From Scilla litardierei (lineage: Eukaryota > Streptophyta > Magnoliopsida > Asparagales > Asparagaceae), in assembly GCA_030789695.1 (NCBI GenBank), contig CM061141.1, positions 325,733,938-325,797,937 on the forward strand: a stretch of 64,000 nt of DNA, given 5' to 3'. Position numbers and translations under genes: made by a program. The notes under the pieces were generated by a model. It was not told the origin of the DNA. It worked only from the letters and a program-made list of their open reading frames with translations, and did not search any database. Position 1 is the first letter of the stretch. The number at the start of each line of letters is the position of its first letter. Shown one piece after another: positions 1 to 10,633 of the stretch.

Positions 1-196
1 GCATGATGGAAATAAAAGAAAATGAGATGGATATGCAAGTGATGCATGCAGAGATCAAGATGATGCAATATCAGTGTCCCCAAAAATAACTCCTCTCTCA
101 CAAAATGATACAGACAAATATGAGCAAAAAGTGGCCAAAACGTGTGTGGATGAGGGGTGTAAAATCAGCAGGCAAAAGATATCCAGTATAACCGCA

Positions 197-2180
197 TCAA
201 AAGTATAAGAGGCATCCAGTGTGTGCCAAAGTGGGTGGTGGAGCACCAGGACCGTCCTGAGGTAGAGGTGTTGGTGGTGGCGGCGGCTGGGACAGTCGTG
301 CAAGAATCTGGTTCAGGCCAGCCTGAATACCAGGAAGTATGGCGACATGTCTCTGCATAGCACTGACGGTAGCAGAGAGAGCCCGGAAATATCCTTTGAG
401 CCCACTAACTGTCCCCTCTAGAGCATAGAGGTGCTGAACTAGGGTGTCGGTGGGAGGTGGAGCAGAGGGTCGAATAGATGAGGAACGGGGCTGCCTCGCA
501 CGGCTACCGTAAACGACTGGTGCAACTACGGTGTGGGGCTGTGGTGCTGTGCTCACAAAAAGACGCTCAGCCTCTGTGGGAGGCTGCGACACAGGAATGG
601 TTGAAGAGAAAGGAGCAGCAGCAGAAGGTGAAACGGTCACAGATGACGGGGAGGGCAGAGAGGTCGCTGACACATAAATGGGGACAGACGTCACGACACT
701 CTCGGTGAAGACCACTGCAGTGGAGACAGAAGTGTCGATGGCTGGAGAGGCCGTGAAGTGTGCAGAAAAAGATTCCTCAGGGGTCGAGAATAATAAAGTG
801 GCCAGGGTCTCCACTGCGGACATGAAGGAGGGCTTGCCGCTCTCAAGTATGGTGGTGGGACGCTCAGGACTCATAACAGAAATGGGAAATATGGTCATCG
901 TCACAGTGGTGGTGGTGGTGGACTCAGCTAGTGTACTCCTGACACTGACAGAAGTGTGGACAGAGGTGTCGGGAAGTGCAAACAAATCGGGTGTAGGCTG
1001 AGGGATCTTCGGGACCAGAGGTGGAAGGAGGGGCTCTTGCGGATGACCCTTAGGCTCTAGCACGTACGCAGATGGGATGAGGATGTCCATCGCTGGTATC
1101 CACTCCCCTCCTGCAGGTCTAATCTGTGTCTGAGCGGGGCTCGAAAGAACTATGTAATCAGCTTCAAAGGGACCGTGCAGCCATACCCAGTGGCACTGAC
1201 CATGAGGACGCATCATTCTCATCTGGGCCATAACGTCTATGGAAAGGGAAGTGGGGCCCAGTGGTCTAAGCAAGCCAGCTGGTAGGTTTACTTCGCACAA
1301 GGGGGCTAGGAGGGTAATCAGACCGCCGCAACAGATAGACGACCTAGCGCCGACAGAGATAATGATGCGGTCCAAGAACCAACTAGCTATGTCAATCTGG
1401 GTGGCGAGGAGTAAGACGTCTCCACCTACATCTAAGGCTCATGGTCGGGTCATCCCGTAGAGCATGTAAAGCTCAGGGGTCGACATCGTGCCCAGCTCAT
1501 ACCTTGCTAGGAAAGTGGTCACCATGAGGTGCTGTGTAATGCGGAGGCATAGGTGGAGGATAGCTGAGGCCTTGGCCCTGCTAGGGTCAAAGGCAAGAGG
1601 GGATCATGTGATACGTGTCCAGAATGCATGTGTGTCGAATGACGAAGGTAGGAAGTGCGTAGGGCCATAGGCTCGATCTGGGTCCGGGATAGGGGGCCAC
1701 TGGAAGAAAGCTCGGAGCATATCGAGAGTGATCTTGCACTCACGATCCATCAAGCAAAATGAGCATCCCACAGGGGTCCTGCTAATGGAGCTAAGGACCT
1801 CTTATGTCGGGCGGATGTAAGTGTCCGCCGACACCGACAAAAAATCACGCAACTTCACGTTGTCAAACAACTGGAGTAGCCCCTCAAGTACCCTAGGCAC
1901 TCGAAATCAGCAAGGTGCACGAACCTAGAGGGTACGATCGAACGATGGGGGATACGCTCAAATCTGGCGAGGTGTGCGTCATCTCTGAATGCAATCCCCA
2001 TCGCATCGAAAGCGGGGCAGGCAGTGTCGGTGGAGGAATAGGTGCGGTAGGAGACGAAAGTGAAGGTGGTGGCAGGCTTGGTGGAGGGGAGTCTGGCCTA
2101 GAGGAAGAGGGGCCATGATTGCTGAACCTCTTCCGCTTGGAAGCGGGCGCCCGCGAGCGCGACCTAGTACGTGGGGGCAT
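197..2180 (-). pseudogene. A1 ORF-1 (Athila ORF-1-like), frameshifted
   Basis: The likely start is the ATG at 2180, opening with the basic peptide MPPRTRSRSR, which is shared with ORF-1 of B and E. A proline-rich stretch follows. The frame then changes at least twice: the first frame runs to about 1893, another covers 1519-1743, and the last is open over 197-1375. The last frame has the conserved core ICCGGLITLLAP, a long Ser/Thr-rich linker, a heptad-like segment around LEGTVSGLKG and a proline-rich tail. The core resembles the plant ATHILA ORF-1 family, recognised from memory and not by search. The role of this protein is unknown; in Athila elements the ORF after pol is sometimes called env-like. 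The shifts make this copy non-coding as a whole. Confidence 0.7.
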
Positions 2181-2664
2181 GTGACCCTTGAATCGTGCCC
2201 ACCCAATATACGAAGTGCTGTAAATAAGGAACGAGTGTACCTGAGCACGATGCGAGAGCAAGCAGTGGATGCGTGCGGAGAATCGCATCCTCCGAGAAGC
2301 TCCAAATCCGCCCCGAATCTCCCCACAGCTAGCATGAAACAAAAATTCACAAATTAGCAATGAATATTAATACGTATAGGGTAAGATCAGGTATAATAGA
2401 TATATATCAATATTAATTTCGATTTGGGGCGGGTTTGGGCTTACGAATTGGAGAAATGGAGAAAAATATGGATTTTGGGCGAAACTGGAGATGTGACAGC
2501 AGTGGAGGGGCGGCGCCGACGATGTGGCGTCAACGGTGGTGGTCGACACTGGGCAGCGACACAGGCAAGGGGCAGCATGGCTCGGGCGAGGGGAAAGGCG
2601 ATTCGGGCGAGTACGGGGGAAGACGAAGAGATTTTGGGAATTTGGGGGTTTTCGGCCGCGGCGT
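2181..2664 (-). other. A1 ORF-1 leader, noncoding
   Basis: This stretch lies between the internal TATA box and the ORF-1 start and corresponds to the leader seen in B and E. It has no sustained reading frame of its own; short open frames on either strand do not match between copies. Confidence 0.5.
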
Positions 2665-2965
2665 TTGGATTATAAAGATAGGTCACATCGCCGAGTGATG
2701 CGTTCACTCGGTCGAGTGGCACAGTAAAGAATTTTCCCCAAAAGTAGCAACTCGGCCGAGTGGATAATGGCCACTCGGCCGAGTGGCAAGGCCACTCTGT
2801 GTTATTCAAGTGTCGAAAGTGTCAGATTCACTCGGTCGAGTGACATAGTCACTCGATCGAGTGGCATATAAATTACAGAGATTATTTTCAGGATCTTCAC
2901 TGATCAATACCCTACTCGACCGAGTAGGGTCTTCACTCGGCCGAATGAAGATTTCACTTGGCCGA
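2665..2965 (-). promoter_or_regulatory. A1 internal palindrome array plus TATA box
   Basis: Several copies of ACTCGGCCGAGTG and one-base variants lie between about 2688 and 2965. On the minus strand they are followed within about 10 bases by CTTTATAATC (2669-2678). The same arrangement stands in front of ORF-1 in B and E, so this is probably an internal promoter for ORF-1. Promoter activity is inferred from layout only. Confidence 0.55.
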
Positions 2966-3305
2966 GTGGCTTGCTGTTTTCAGCTCTAACTCTCTGTTTT
3001 TGCTCCACTTTCTGTTTTTCTTGTCCCCGTCAGTTTCTTCCTTCTCCTGAGGCCTGAGCACATTCTTGGATCGCTCCCCTTTGCCATGGTCATCTTCCAT
3101 TCAAATGATTCCATGTTCTCCATCTCCTGCAGTGAAAAATAGAGCCCGTTGTCAGGATTTTCATCGACTCTTGACTCTAAACACTAAGAAAGATCTAAAA
3201 CAAAAATAAAATGAAAAATTCAACTAAAAATAATATAAAACCATCGGGTTTCCTCCCAACAATTGCTCGTTTAGGGTCTTGAGCTCGACCCCTTAAGATA
3301 CTCGT
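2966..3305 (-). other. A1 spacer after protease, noncoding
   Basis: This is the region between the end of the protease frame and the palindrome array. It matches the positions of E 48959-49284 and B 13406-13733. No frame or RNA gene is visible. Confidence 0.5.
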
Positions 3306-4241
3306 TTAATGCTCGATATTCGACGCATGGGAGATGCACGCGTCAAACTTGCCGGGAAGGCCACTTGGATTTAATTGTTGTTGTTCATTGGCGTTCCTCG
3401 ACTCCCCCTCATCATGGGTGGTAATGGGGGATGAGTCCCCCAAGCTTGGGCTTTTGCCTTCCTTTTTCTTTGCGGGCGGCGATAATTTCTTGTCTGGCGG
3501 AGCTTTCTTCAAATTCTTTGCCATGGAGAGCTGCATAGCGCTCTAATTCTTACGACATCAGCATCGTATTTGTCATCGTCCATAGAATGATCCGGCGGGT
3601 CTCCCAACATTTCTCCATCTTTAGAAGATTGGCCTCCTTCGAGGCCGTCATCATGTAAGGTGCCGATAGCATATGGCATAGCATCATCAATGACCTCATC
3701 GAGGAGGTCCACGTAATCGACGTCCTTCGTCCAAGGCATGTGCTTCATTGCCTTAGGAATGTGAAGCTCGATCTCTATGTTTCCGACGTTCAAAGACAAG
3801 ATGCCCTCTCTCACGTCAACTATCACGCCAGCGGTGGCCAAGAAGGGGTGTCCAAGAATTAGTGACGTATCGCCCTCCTCCTTGATATCCATTACTACGA
3901 AGTCGCACGGCAAGCAAATTCCTCCCAGTACTTGGAGTGGTATGTTCTCCGTAATTCCCACCGGCCTCGTGATCCGACCGTTCGCAAGTTGTATTCTCAT
4001 ATCCGTCGTCTTTAGGTCGGTCCCCATATTTAACATTTTAAACATTGAGAGGGGCATGAGGCTCACGCTTGCCCCCAAATATACCAAAGCTTTTTGTAGC
4101 GGGACTCCTCCAAGCGTGCATGGAATGTGGAAACTTCCAGGATCTTTAAACTTTGTAGACTCCTTCTCCTTCCGGGTAAACCATGTACCTTGCTCAGCGA
4201 GCATTATCTTCTCATTTCGCTTCTTTCCCGCAATCAAGTCT
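3306..4241 (-). pseudogene. A1 gag-pro, C-terminal (protease) part
   Basis: The frame 3509-4241 carries the Athila-type aspartic protease region: LGGVPLQKAL, then LGASVSLMPLS, and the flap and C-terminal motif SLILGHPFLATAGVIVDVREG. The usual catalytic Asp before LGAS is replaced by Tyr (VYLGAS; B and E have VDLGAS), so this protease should be inactive. A frameshift near 3520 separates the last segment, 3306-3536, which carries the basic KKAPPDKKLSPPAKKKEGK tail. The upstream half of the gene is on the other side of solo LTR S, at 28770-30580; AGTCT at 4237-4241 is the duplicated target site. Confidence 0.85.
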
Positions 4242-6104
4242 TGCAACGCCCTGCTCCCAAGGATACTCGGGAAGTACGAATCCGTCCCAGATATTCCCGA
4301 AGAGGCGGGTGCTACGAAGGGAAATACAAAAACTCTAGCAGGTCCACTGCGCACTGCTGAGATAGTACCTGTAATGTTTCCAAAGTACAACCAAACAACC
4401 AAAAACAAAACACAGAAAGAAACACCGAGGAAAACTGTACAACAAATAAACTCAAAGAAAAGTCTCATATATATGTACATCATTCATCAGTGCATACATC
4501 CATCATAAACATCTCGTCACTACCCAAACAAAACCCCAAAAGTACAACACTCTCTCCTCTCCCCTTGCCATCCCAACCTAACTCATCCACGGAACTTCAC
4601 TGCCGCACCTCATGATCACCAACCAACTCCAAGCTCTTAACCTGAAAAGTCAACGGTGGGACACGTCAAAGCGTGACTCAGTAGGAATACCATACCAAAC
4701 TAGCCCTTACATGAAGTGTGAAAAGGTGCACGCAAGTAAGCAGAGTGTATGACATGGCATAAACATCTACATCAGCACAGGAAGTAACAACTATAGTAAT
4801 GAGCATGTGGGAGCGTGCACGTGCAACATGCAAGGTGTACATACTAGCATAATGTACAATAATCAACAAGTAACAAGTACAACATTTATAATGAGCAACC
4901 AAGTGATAATAGTAAACCAAGGAAACTGGTAACATGGAACCCGTCTCATTTCCACTTACTTAAGCTTCACAAATGAAAGCAAACCACCTCACTTTCCAAT
5001 ATGCACCCATCTCAAGCAATTCACGCATTCATGGCAACAATCATACATACAAGGCAACATTCACATATATAACCACAAGTCACACATAATGCTCAATGAT
5101 GCCATGATGCATATGAAACACAAGCAATTGCTATGAGATGCAATGCAATGCAATGCAATGGGATCCCATGAATGAGCCGGCGTGCAAGTGTATCGTGCAC
5201 CTACTCCGTTATCATGTGGAGCCACCTAATGGTATCAAGAGGTTGCCCACGGCGACTTCTCACGCCTCCTACCATGGCAACTTTGTCCATGCCCGTGCAC
5301 TCCACCTTCGTGTCCCTAATATGAACATATCCAAAATTGATTTCTTTTCCCCACATCAACGCCTCTTGAAGGCCAACATTGTTACAACAATTAAATCACC
5401 AAGCTATTGAACAAAAATGAAAATTAACAACTTTTGCAACATGAATGAAGCATGAGATGGCCAATTAAACAACTGATAAATCATGGAACAATCATATATG
5501 AAACCACAAAACATGGATATCCATAATTGAACACAAAACAACACATTCATGCAACCCAGTTTCTGGAAATAACAGGACAGTTCCAAACGGAGGCATAATT
5601 CTCCAAATATTTGTATCAAACATGCCCATACAATACAAATAAAAGTTGTAGATATAGTTGTGCTGGATTCACCTATAAATTTTCATGCAGAAATATGAAC
5701 TGGGTGATTTATGGTGAATTGTTTGGTAAGAACTGACGAATCTGTTTTTCAAACAGCTTTCAGGGTCTATCTTGAATGCTGATTTTGGGTATATTACAGT
5801 CAGAATTACGAAAACATTATCTCAGCGAAAATTGTAGAGAAAGTTGTTATCTTTCCAACGAGATGAAGATTACCAATTTCTGTGAAGTGTGCAGGGACTG
5901 ATCTACGTTTTGCCAAACTGTGACCAGACTGGAGGAAATACCGACATGTTGTAAAGATGGAATTTTTAACCCAATTTCCAGTTTGAATTGGTAAAAGTTA
6001 TAGGTAACAGTCCAATCTCTAAGCCATAAAAATTTCAGAGCAAACTCAATTTTAGATTGGAAGGAATAAGCAGAACAATCAGCATGTAAATCTGTCTATA
6101 TTTG

Positions 6105-6226
6105 CTCACCGCACAAAACCACCCAAAACTCAGGATTGCTCACCGCGCACAACCATACAAATCTCAGGATTGCTCACCGCGCACAACTATACAAACTCAG
6201 GGTTGCTCACCGTGCACAACCATACA
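6105..6226. repeat. 34-bp minisatellite in S, left block
   Basis: About three and a half units have the form GCTCACCGCGCACAACCATA followed by CAAATCTCAGGATT. T inserted in this array, and the array continues on the other side at 27742-27826. Confidence 0.8.
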
Positions 6227-6518
6227 TGTACCGACTGGTTTTCATGTATCTGGATTATTTATATTATATATATGTTTTGGTGGATTTTCTCCTTATGCGT
6301 GGTTTTCGTCTCCGTAGTTTTTGTTTTCGTTCGTTTCGTCGTGTTTTCCTAGATTCTTCCGTTGATCGTCGATTTTGGATTAAGTCATTCGTGACGGGAT
6401 TCATATCGGTCATATCTTATTGTTAGATCAAGCCTAGGAGTCTTAGGAATCGATCCCGGAGCTTCGTGCTCCATTTCGGAACTTTCTGTGCACGTTAGCC
6501 GGTACAAGAAGGGGAACC

Positions 6519-6960
6519 GACCGACTAGATGACGATTTAGTCGGTCGGTAAACCTTCATGGACCGACTAGTGGGCTTTGTTAATTACTCCGGAGTTACTG
6601 TTTATCGTTAGTCGGTCTAAGAACATTTGTCGACCGACTAGATTGCAAACTAGTCGGTCAGCAATCGTTCTTTAACCGACTAGCTCTATGATCATTTTGA
6701 TACCAAGTACTATTCATTCTTAGTCGGTCTAAGAACGTTCGTCGACCGACTAGATGAGAAACTAGTCGGTCAGTAGTTGTTCTTTGACCGACTAAATCTA
6801 AATCCTATTTTTGTACAGGAGTTACTATTTACACTTAGTCGGTCTGCGTTGGTCAACCGACCGACTAGTTCCCAAACTAGTCGGTCAGAGGTTGCTCTTT
6901 GACCGACTAATCAGTGTTAAAACCCTAATTTCTGGGCAGCCACCAGCTCTTCCTATTTAA
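6519..6960 (+). promoter_or_regulatory. T 5' LTR promoter: alternating half-sites plus TATA
   Basis: TAGTCGGTC and its reverse complement GACCGACTA alternate. Within each of three modules the spacing is 14, 8 and 14 bases; a partial fourth module leads. Between sites the bases differ while the spacing holds. TATTTAA lies at 6954-6960, about 45 bp after the last site. Confidence 0.6.
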
Positions 6961-8205
6961 ACCCCCAAACATTTTTCTTTTCTTCTTTCATTACTCCTGA
7001 GCCTCTTTCTTCCCCAAATCATCATCCATCTAACCCTAGCCCTCCTCCTTCATCAATAGCCTCTCCCCCTCTCCATTTTGGCCGGCCACCTCCTCTAGGT
7101 CGCCGGAAAACCCCCAAAAATCTCCAAAACACTATTTCTCCATATTTTCTCCCCATTTTCAGATCTGAACCGTTGGTTCCCTGGATCGTTTCTTCCGTCG
7201 CCGTGCTTGCTCGATATCGTTCTTCTGCTTCCTAAGGTAGTGATCGATCCTTTGATGTTCTAATAACCCGTTTTGTGATTTTTGTGAAACCCTAATAAAA
7301 CTAGGTTGGATGTTGTTCTAATGTTGTTTTGCCATGGCAGCGACCTCTTCCACGTAGATTAGCATCCGTGAGACGAACCTTCGTGATCGTCATCCTCGGT
7401 GCTAGGCAAGTGAAACTTGCCACTTAGGGTTTTGGGCTATGTCTTAGGCCATTTGCTTGTTGTAGGCGTAAAAGAGACTAGGCGACGAAATGATACTCGC
7501 CTAGGCGCAATTTTAGGAACTAGCTTGACAACGAAGCTAGATCCGTCATTTATCATGTTGCATAACTACCATGTCATGTTTAATTTTAATTAACGGAACG
7601 CGAATTAATTGTCATCCATGCTATCCATGTTGAATGTCGCATTCGTAGCACACGCTACAATACTTGTGTTTCCTGGCTCGTGTTCCAGAAGCGGGCTACG
7701 TGAGTTGGTTGATAGCCAATGCCCGATCTACTTGTTTTCGGCTAGGCACCTGCGTTGCAGGCATAACCCTACGCCATACGTGTTAAATACACTTCCTGGC
7801 CCGTGATCCAGAAGCGAGCATTCCGTGTTCGGGGTAATGCCCTGGCTCGATACACGTGGAGGGGTAGGGATAAGCGGTCACCTGAGCTTATGAGTTGGCC
7901 CGATCAGCCACTCTAGCCAGCAGACGAAATCTCTGTGCACAACTTGTTTACTTGACGTGTTTACTTGATGTGATCACTTAACGTGAACCACTTGACTTAT
8001 ACTTGTCCGTGCTTTACTTGTAAAACTTGTTATCCATGACATACTTGCTACTTGTACTTCACTTTACTTGTCACTCCCATACTATACTTGCTATGTCATG
8101 CATCATACTATAACTGCTAGGTTGTCAGTTTACCTTACTTTCAGTTTCCTTGCCCAAGTCTTTTAGACTTGCTGACATGTGTCCCTTTACTCTTTTGGGT
8201 GACAC

Positions 8206-8313
8206 ATGTTAGATCCTGAGCCTGAGTTCATTGTTGAGGATGAGGTGTTTGCAGACGCCGAGCCCGAGCCTGTGTTTGACGAGGACTTCGTGGACACGGG
8301 CGATCAGTCGTAG
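8206..8313 (+). CDS. Small acidic ORF in T 5' LTR (35 aa)
   Basis: This frame starts at the ATG at 8206 and ends TAG at 8311-8313. The peptide is strongly acidic: it opens MLDPEPEFIVEDEVF, nearly half its residues are Asp or Glu, and it has no basic residue. The copy in the 3' LTR (27298-27405) has the same length; the two differences I see (GAT/GAC at two codons) are both synonymous. It lies downstream of the TATA box, inside the presumed transcript. I do not recognise a family. It may be a real peptide, a leader ORF or an exon; two near-identical LTRs give little power to prove selection. Confidence 0.35.
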   Translation: MLDPEPEFIVEDEVFADAEPEPVFDEDFVDTGDQS

Positions 8314-8957
8314 AGACTGTTTGTGTTGTTGTTTAGACTGTTTGTTGTCGGTGTGTGGCACCAATACTCTGTTTATGTTGTCCCTTTTGTTGGCCTTGTT
8401 CTGGGCCTTGGACTCGTTCTTTTAGCCTGGTGGCTTTTCTGGAAGTTGAACTTTCTTTTAATGTTGGACAAATTCTGAGATTTGATATTTTATTTCTGTC
8501 TCTCCTTGTGTTATTATTGTTGTTCCGTTTGTGGTTACAGGGACCTGCTTATGTTTTATTGACGCTTATCGGGTTTGGGGCTTCACAGCTCCACTCCCGT
8601 GCGGACCTTTTCACGTCTCGCCTCCATTTTAGGGAAGCGGGGCGTGACAGGTTTTGTTGGTGGCTGATCACTCCTATTTTACACTTTTTTCCCGCATGTT
8701 TGCATGCCATTTAGATCGCTCAAATCATGTTTTTCACGATATATCGACGATATTGCGATGCTTTTCACGATTTGTTGTTTTTGTCGTATTTCAGGTGATT
8801 TGGAGCGATTTGGAGTGATCTCGAGATACGCCTACTCCAGAGTGTCACCGATGACCTCCCCGAGGGGTATTTTGCTATTGGAGAGGAGCGCAAGAAGAAA
8901 GAATGTCGCAGGAGCGACGAGGAGGCCAAAACAAGCTGTTTGGGCATTTTTGGTGTC

Positions 8958-9431
8958 TCACTCGGCCGAGTGAAGGAGTCACTCGACCGACCGACGAGAC
9001 ACCGCTCGGCCGACCGGATCGGACACGTTTTATGTGTGCATTCAGCCGAGCGACGGAAGCCACATCGGCCGAGTGACGAGACCCCGTCCGCCCGAGTGGC
9101 ACTCAGACGAAGCCCATCAAAAATCGCCAACTTACTGTTTTTCGTCTGCCTGAGCTTCAGAAGACCCACTCGACCGAGTGAATAATGCCGACCGCCCGAG
9201 TACATAGAAGCCATCGGCCGAGTGACGACAACTCACTCGGCCGAGCGACTCCCGAAGTGAAGACCCCCGAAGACCCAGACTTACTGGAAATTCTCAGGGT
9301 TTGTCACTCGGCCGAGCGACTTTTGTCACTCAGCCGAGTGCGACGCGCTGCCTGTAGCGAAAATTGCGATTTTCAGGCTGCGCAGGGGCATTTTGGTCAC
9401 AGTTTTTTGGACGATTTTGGGGGGTATTTAA
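8958..9431 (+). promoter_or_regulatory. B 5' LTR palindrome array and TATA box
   Basis: Copies of CACTCGGCCGAGTG, itself a perfect 14-bp palindrome, and near copies occur from 8958 to 9342. TATTTAA at 9425-9431 follows about 85 bp later. The repeats sit where a U3 enhancer would be. Confidence 0.6.
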
Positions 9432-9817
9432 CCCCTGTTTTTACCCTAGGTTGGAGAGCTTTTCTCTTTACTTTTTGCAGCTTTTTAGATTAAACTTTTA
9501 GCTTTAGATTTTTGTGATTGGAGAGGAGAAGAAAGTTGATTTTTGTTGGATTATTGGAAGAACTCCATTGGTTTTGTCTCTCTCCTCTAAAAATACTATT
9601 TTTATTGCTTATCTCAATATTGTGATGAATTCTCTTGTTAATTCCATTGATTATTTTTGTATTTGTGCTATGAATTGTGAGTAGTCTATACGTCTTGGGG
9701 CGTGTGGATGAATCCTACGTGCCCAATTTCAGATTTGTGATGAATTGGTAGAAATTTTGCTAGAATTGCTATTAGGGTTAGTTTGGCATCGATTTATTAC
9801 GGATAGCTAGGTATTCA

Positions 9818-10121
9818 TATCGATTGGGATTTGCAAGAGATTGGATCCCAATTCGATAGGAAACCCTAGAAATCCGAATTGGGTTGGAATCGAGTTTCCG
9901 TAGTATCGGTTTGCAAGAGATTGGACCGATACTAGGGTTCTCGGTTGCAATTCCATGCCAATACCCGTTTGCAAGAGATTGGACGGGTAGGAACTATCCC
10001 AACCTAGGTCGTGGCCCGAGTTTGCACGAGAGTGGGCTCGGGGCGCGATTGGACGATGATGTTGATCCTAATGCTAGCTTGCCTAGGCTAGGGTTTGCAA
10101 GAGATTGGACCCGAACCTAGG
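9818..10121 (+). other. Five-hairpin array in B 5' LTR
   Basis: There are five inverted repeats with 14-nt loops. Stem arms and loops: 9818-9830/9845-9858, loop TTGCAAGAGATTGG; 9901-9910/9925-9934 (TAGTATCGGT with ACCGATACTA, perfect), same loop; 9962-9968/9983-9989 (TACCCGT with ACGGGTA), same loop; 10015-10021/10036-10042 (CCCGAGT with GCTCGGG), loop TTGCACGAGAGTGG; 10082-10094/10109-10121, loop as the first. E and A1 show the same series with different stem sequences. Confidence 0.8.
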
Positions 10122-10496
10122 ATAGCTATAGACCGACAACAGCGCGAGAGCGTGAGCTAGGTATTACATTCAGTTGCAACTAGTTCATCCGAAATTTTAT
10201 TCTAGCAATTTTGATACCAATGAACCCCATTGACGAAATACGGTGAGTAGCGGGGATTCCCCATTCCCTAGGCGTCCTTTATTTGATTTGATATCTCCGT
10301 ACTTTGTCTGACGATTGTGACATGATCGCCAAAAGCAAATTTCTCTCTTTTTTGTTCTTAAATAGCCAGGTTGATTGGAGCAAGCACTTTCATTCGTCCT
10401 CCCTGTGTTCGATAACCCGCTCGCCGCTACACCGTGCGCTTGCGGTAAAACTACACGGTCGCACTTTTGGGTTACATTCCGGAGCGATCAAGTTTT

Positions 10497-10514
10497 TGGC
10501 GCCGTTGTCGGGGA
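10497..10514 (+). other. B primer binding site (tRNA-Asp type)
   Basis: TGGCGCCGTTGTCGGGGA lies seven bases past the LTR. It differs by one base from the E sequence TGGCGCCGTTGCCGGGGA, which I recall as complementary to plant tRNA-Asp, the usual Athila primer. Confidence 0.7.
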
Positions 10515-10633
10515 GGCGATTGTATTTGATCTTACCACCCTAGCTATTTCTTTCTTTTTGTTTTTATTTCATTATTTTTTACCTAACCCTTCCATTGTGC
10601 TAATCACTTCTTTGAAACTTTGTTTTCCCGTGC

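Larger units (their letters stand above)
6227..8649 (+). repeat. T 5' LTR
   Basis: The LTR starts TGTACCGACTGG and ends GGGGCGTGACA. It contains an inverted half-site array (6519-6909), a TATA-like TATTTAA at 6954-6960 and a small acidic ORF (8206-8313). A possible splice donor (CTAAGGTAGTG, about 7231) and acceptor (GGTTACAG, about 8540) suggest a spliced leader; that is inference. Confidence 0.93.
8665..10490 (+). repeat. B 5' LTR
   Basis: TG...CA termini are present. About a dozen CTCGGCCGAG-type palindromes (8958-9342) precede TATTTAA (9425-9431), and a five-hairpin array follows (9818-10121). Open frames crossing the LTR are products of the repeats and do not correspond to genes. Confidence 0.95.

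Noticed and set aside
3777..4508. Plus-strand open frame of 243 codons
   Set aside because: It lies antisense to the A1 protease, crosses the S boundary and has no family motif.
5138..5410. Plus-strand open frame of 90 codons in S
   Set aside because: It starts in a TGCAA microsatellite and lies inside LTR S with no recognisable motif.
6227..8664. Solo LTR followed by independent element B
   Set aside because: The matching LTR at 25319-27741, the ATACA duplication and gag continuing after 20500 show one element T split by B.
8958..9342. CRISPR-like regular repeats
   Set aside because: The repeats are short palindromes with irregular spacers inside a plant LTR; there are no cas genes and no constant spacer length.
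8704..9493. Several open frames in the B LTR rich in RPSE/LGRV phrases
   Set aside because: They are readings of the CTCGGCCGAG palindromes in different frames and are repeated in the other LTR and on both strands.
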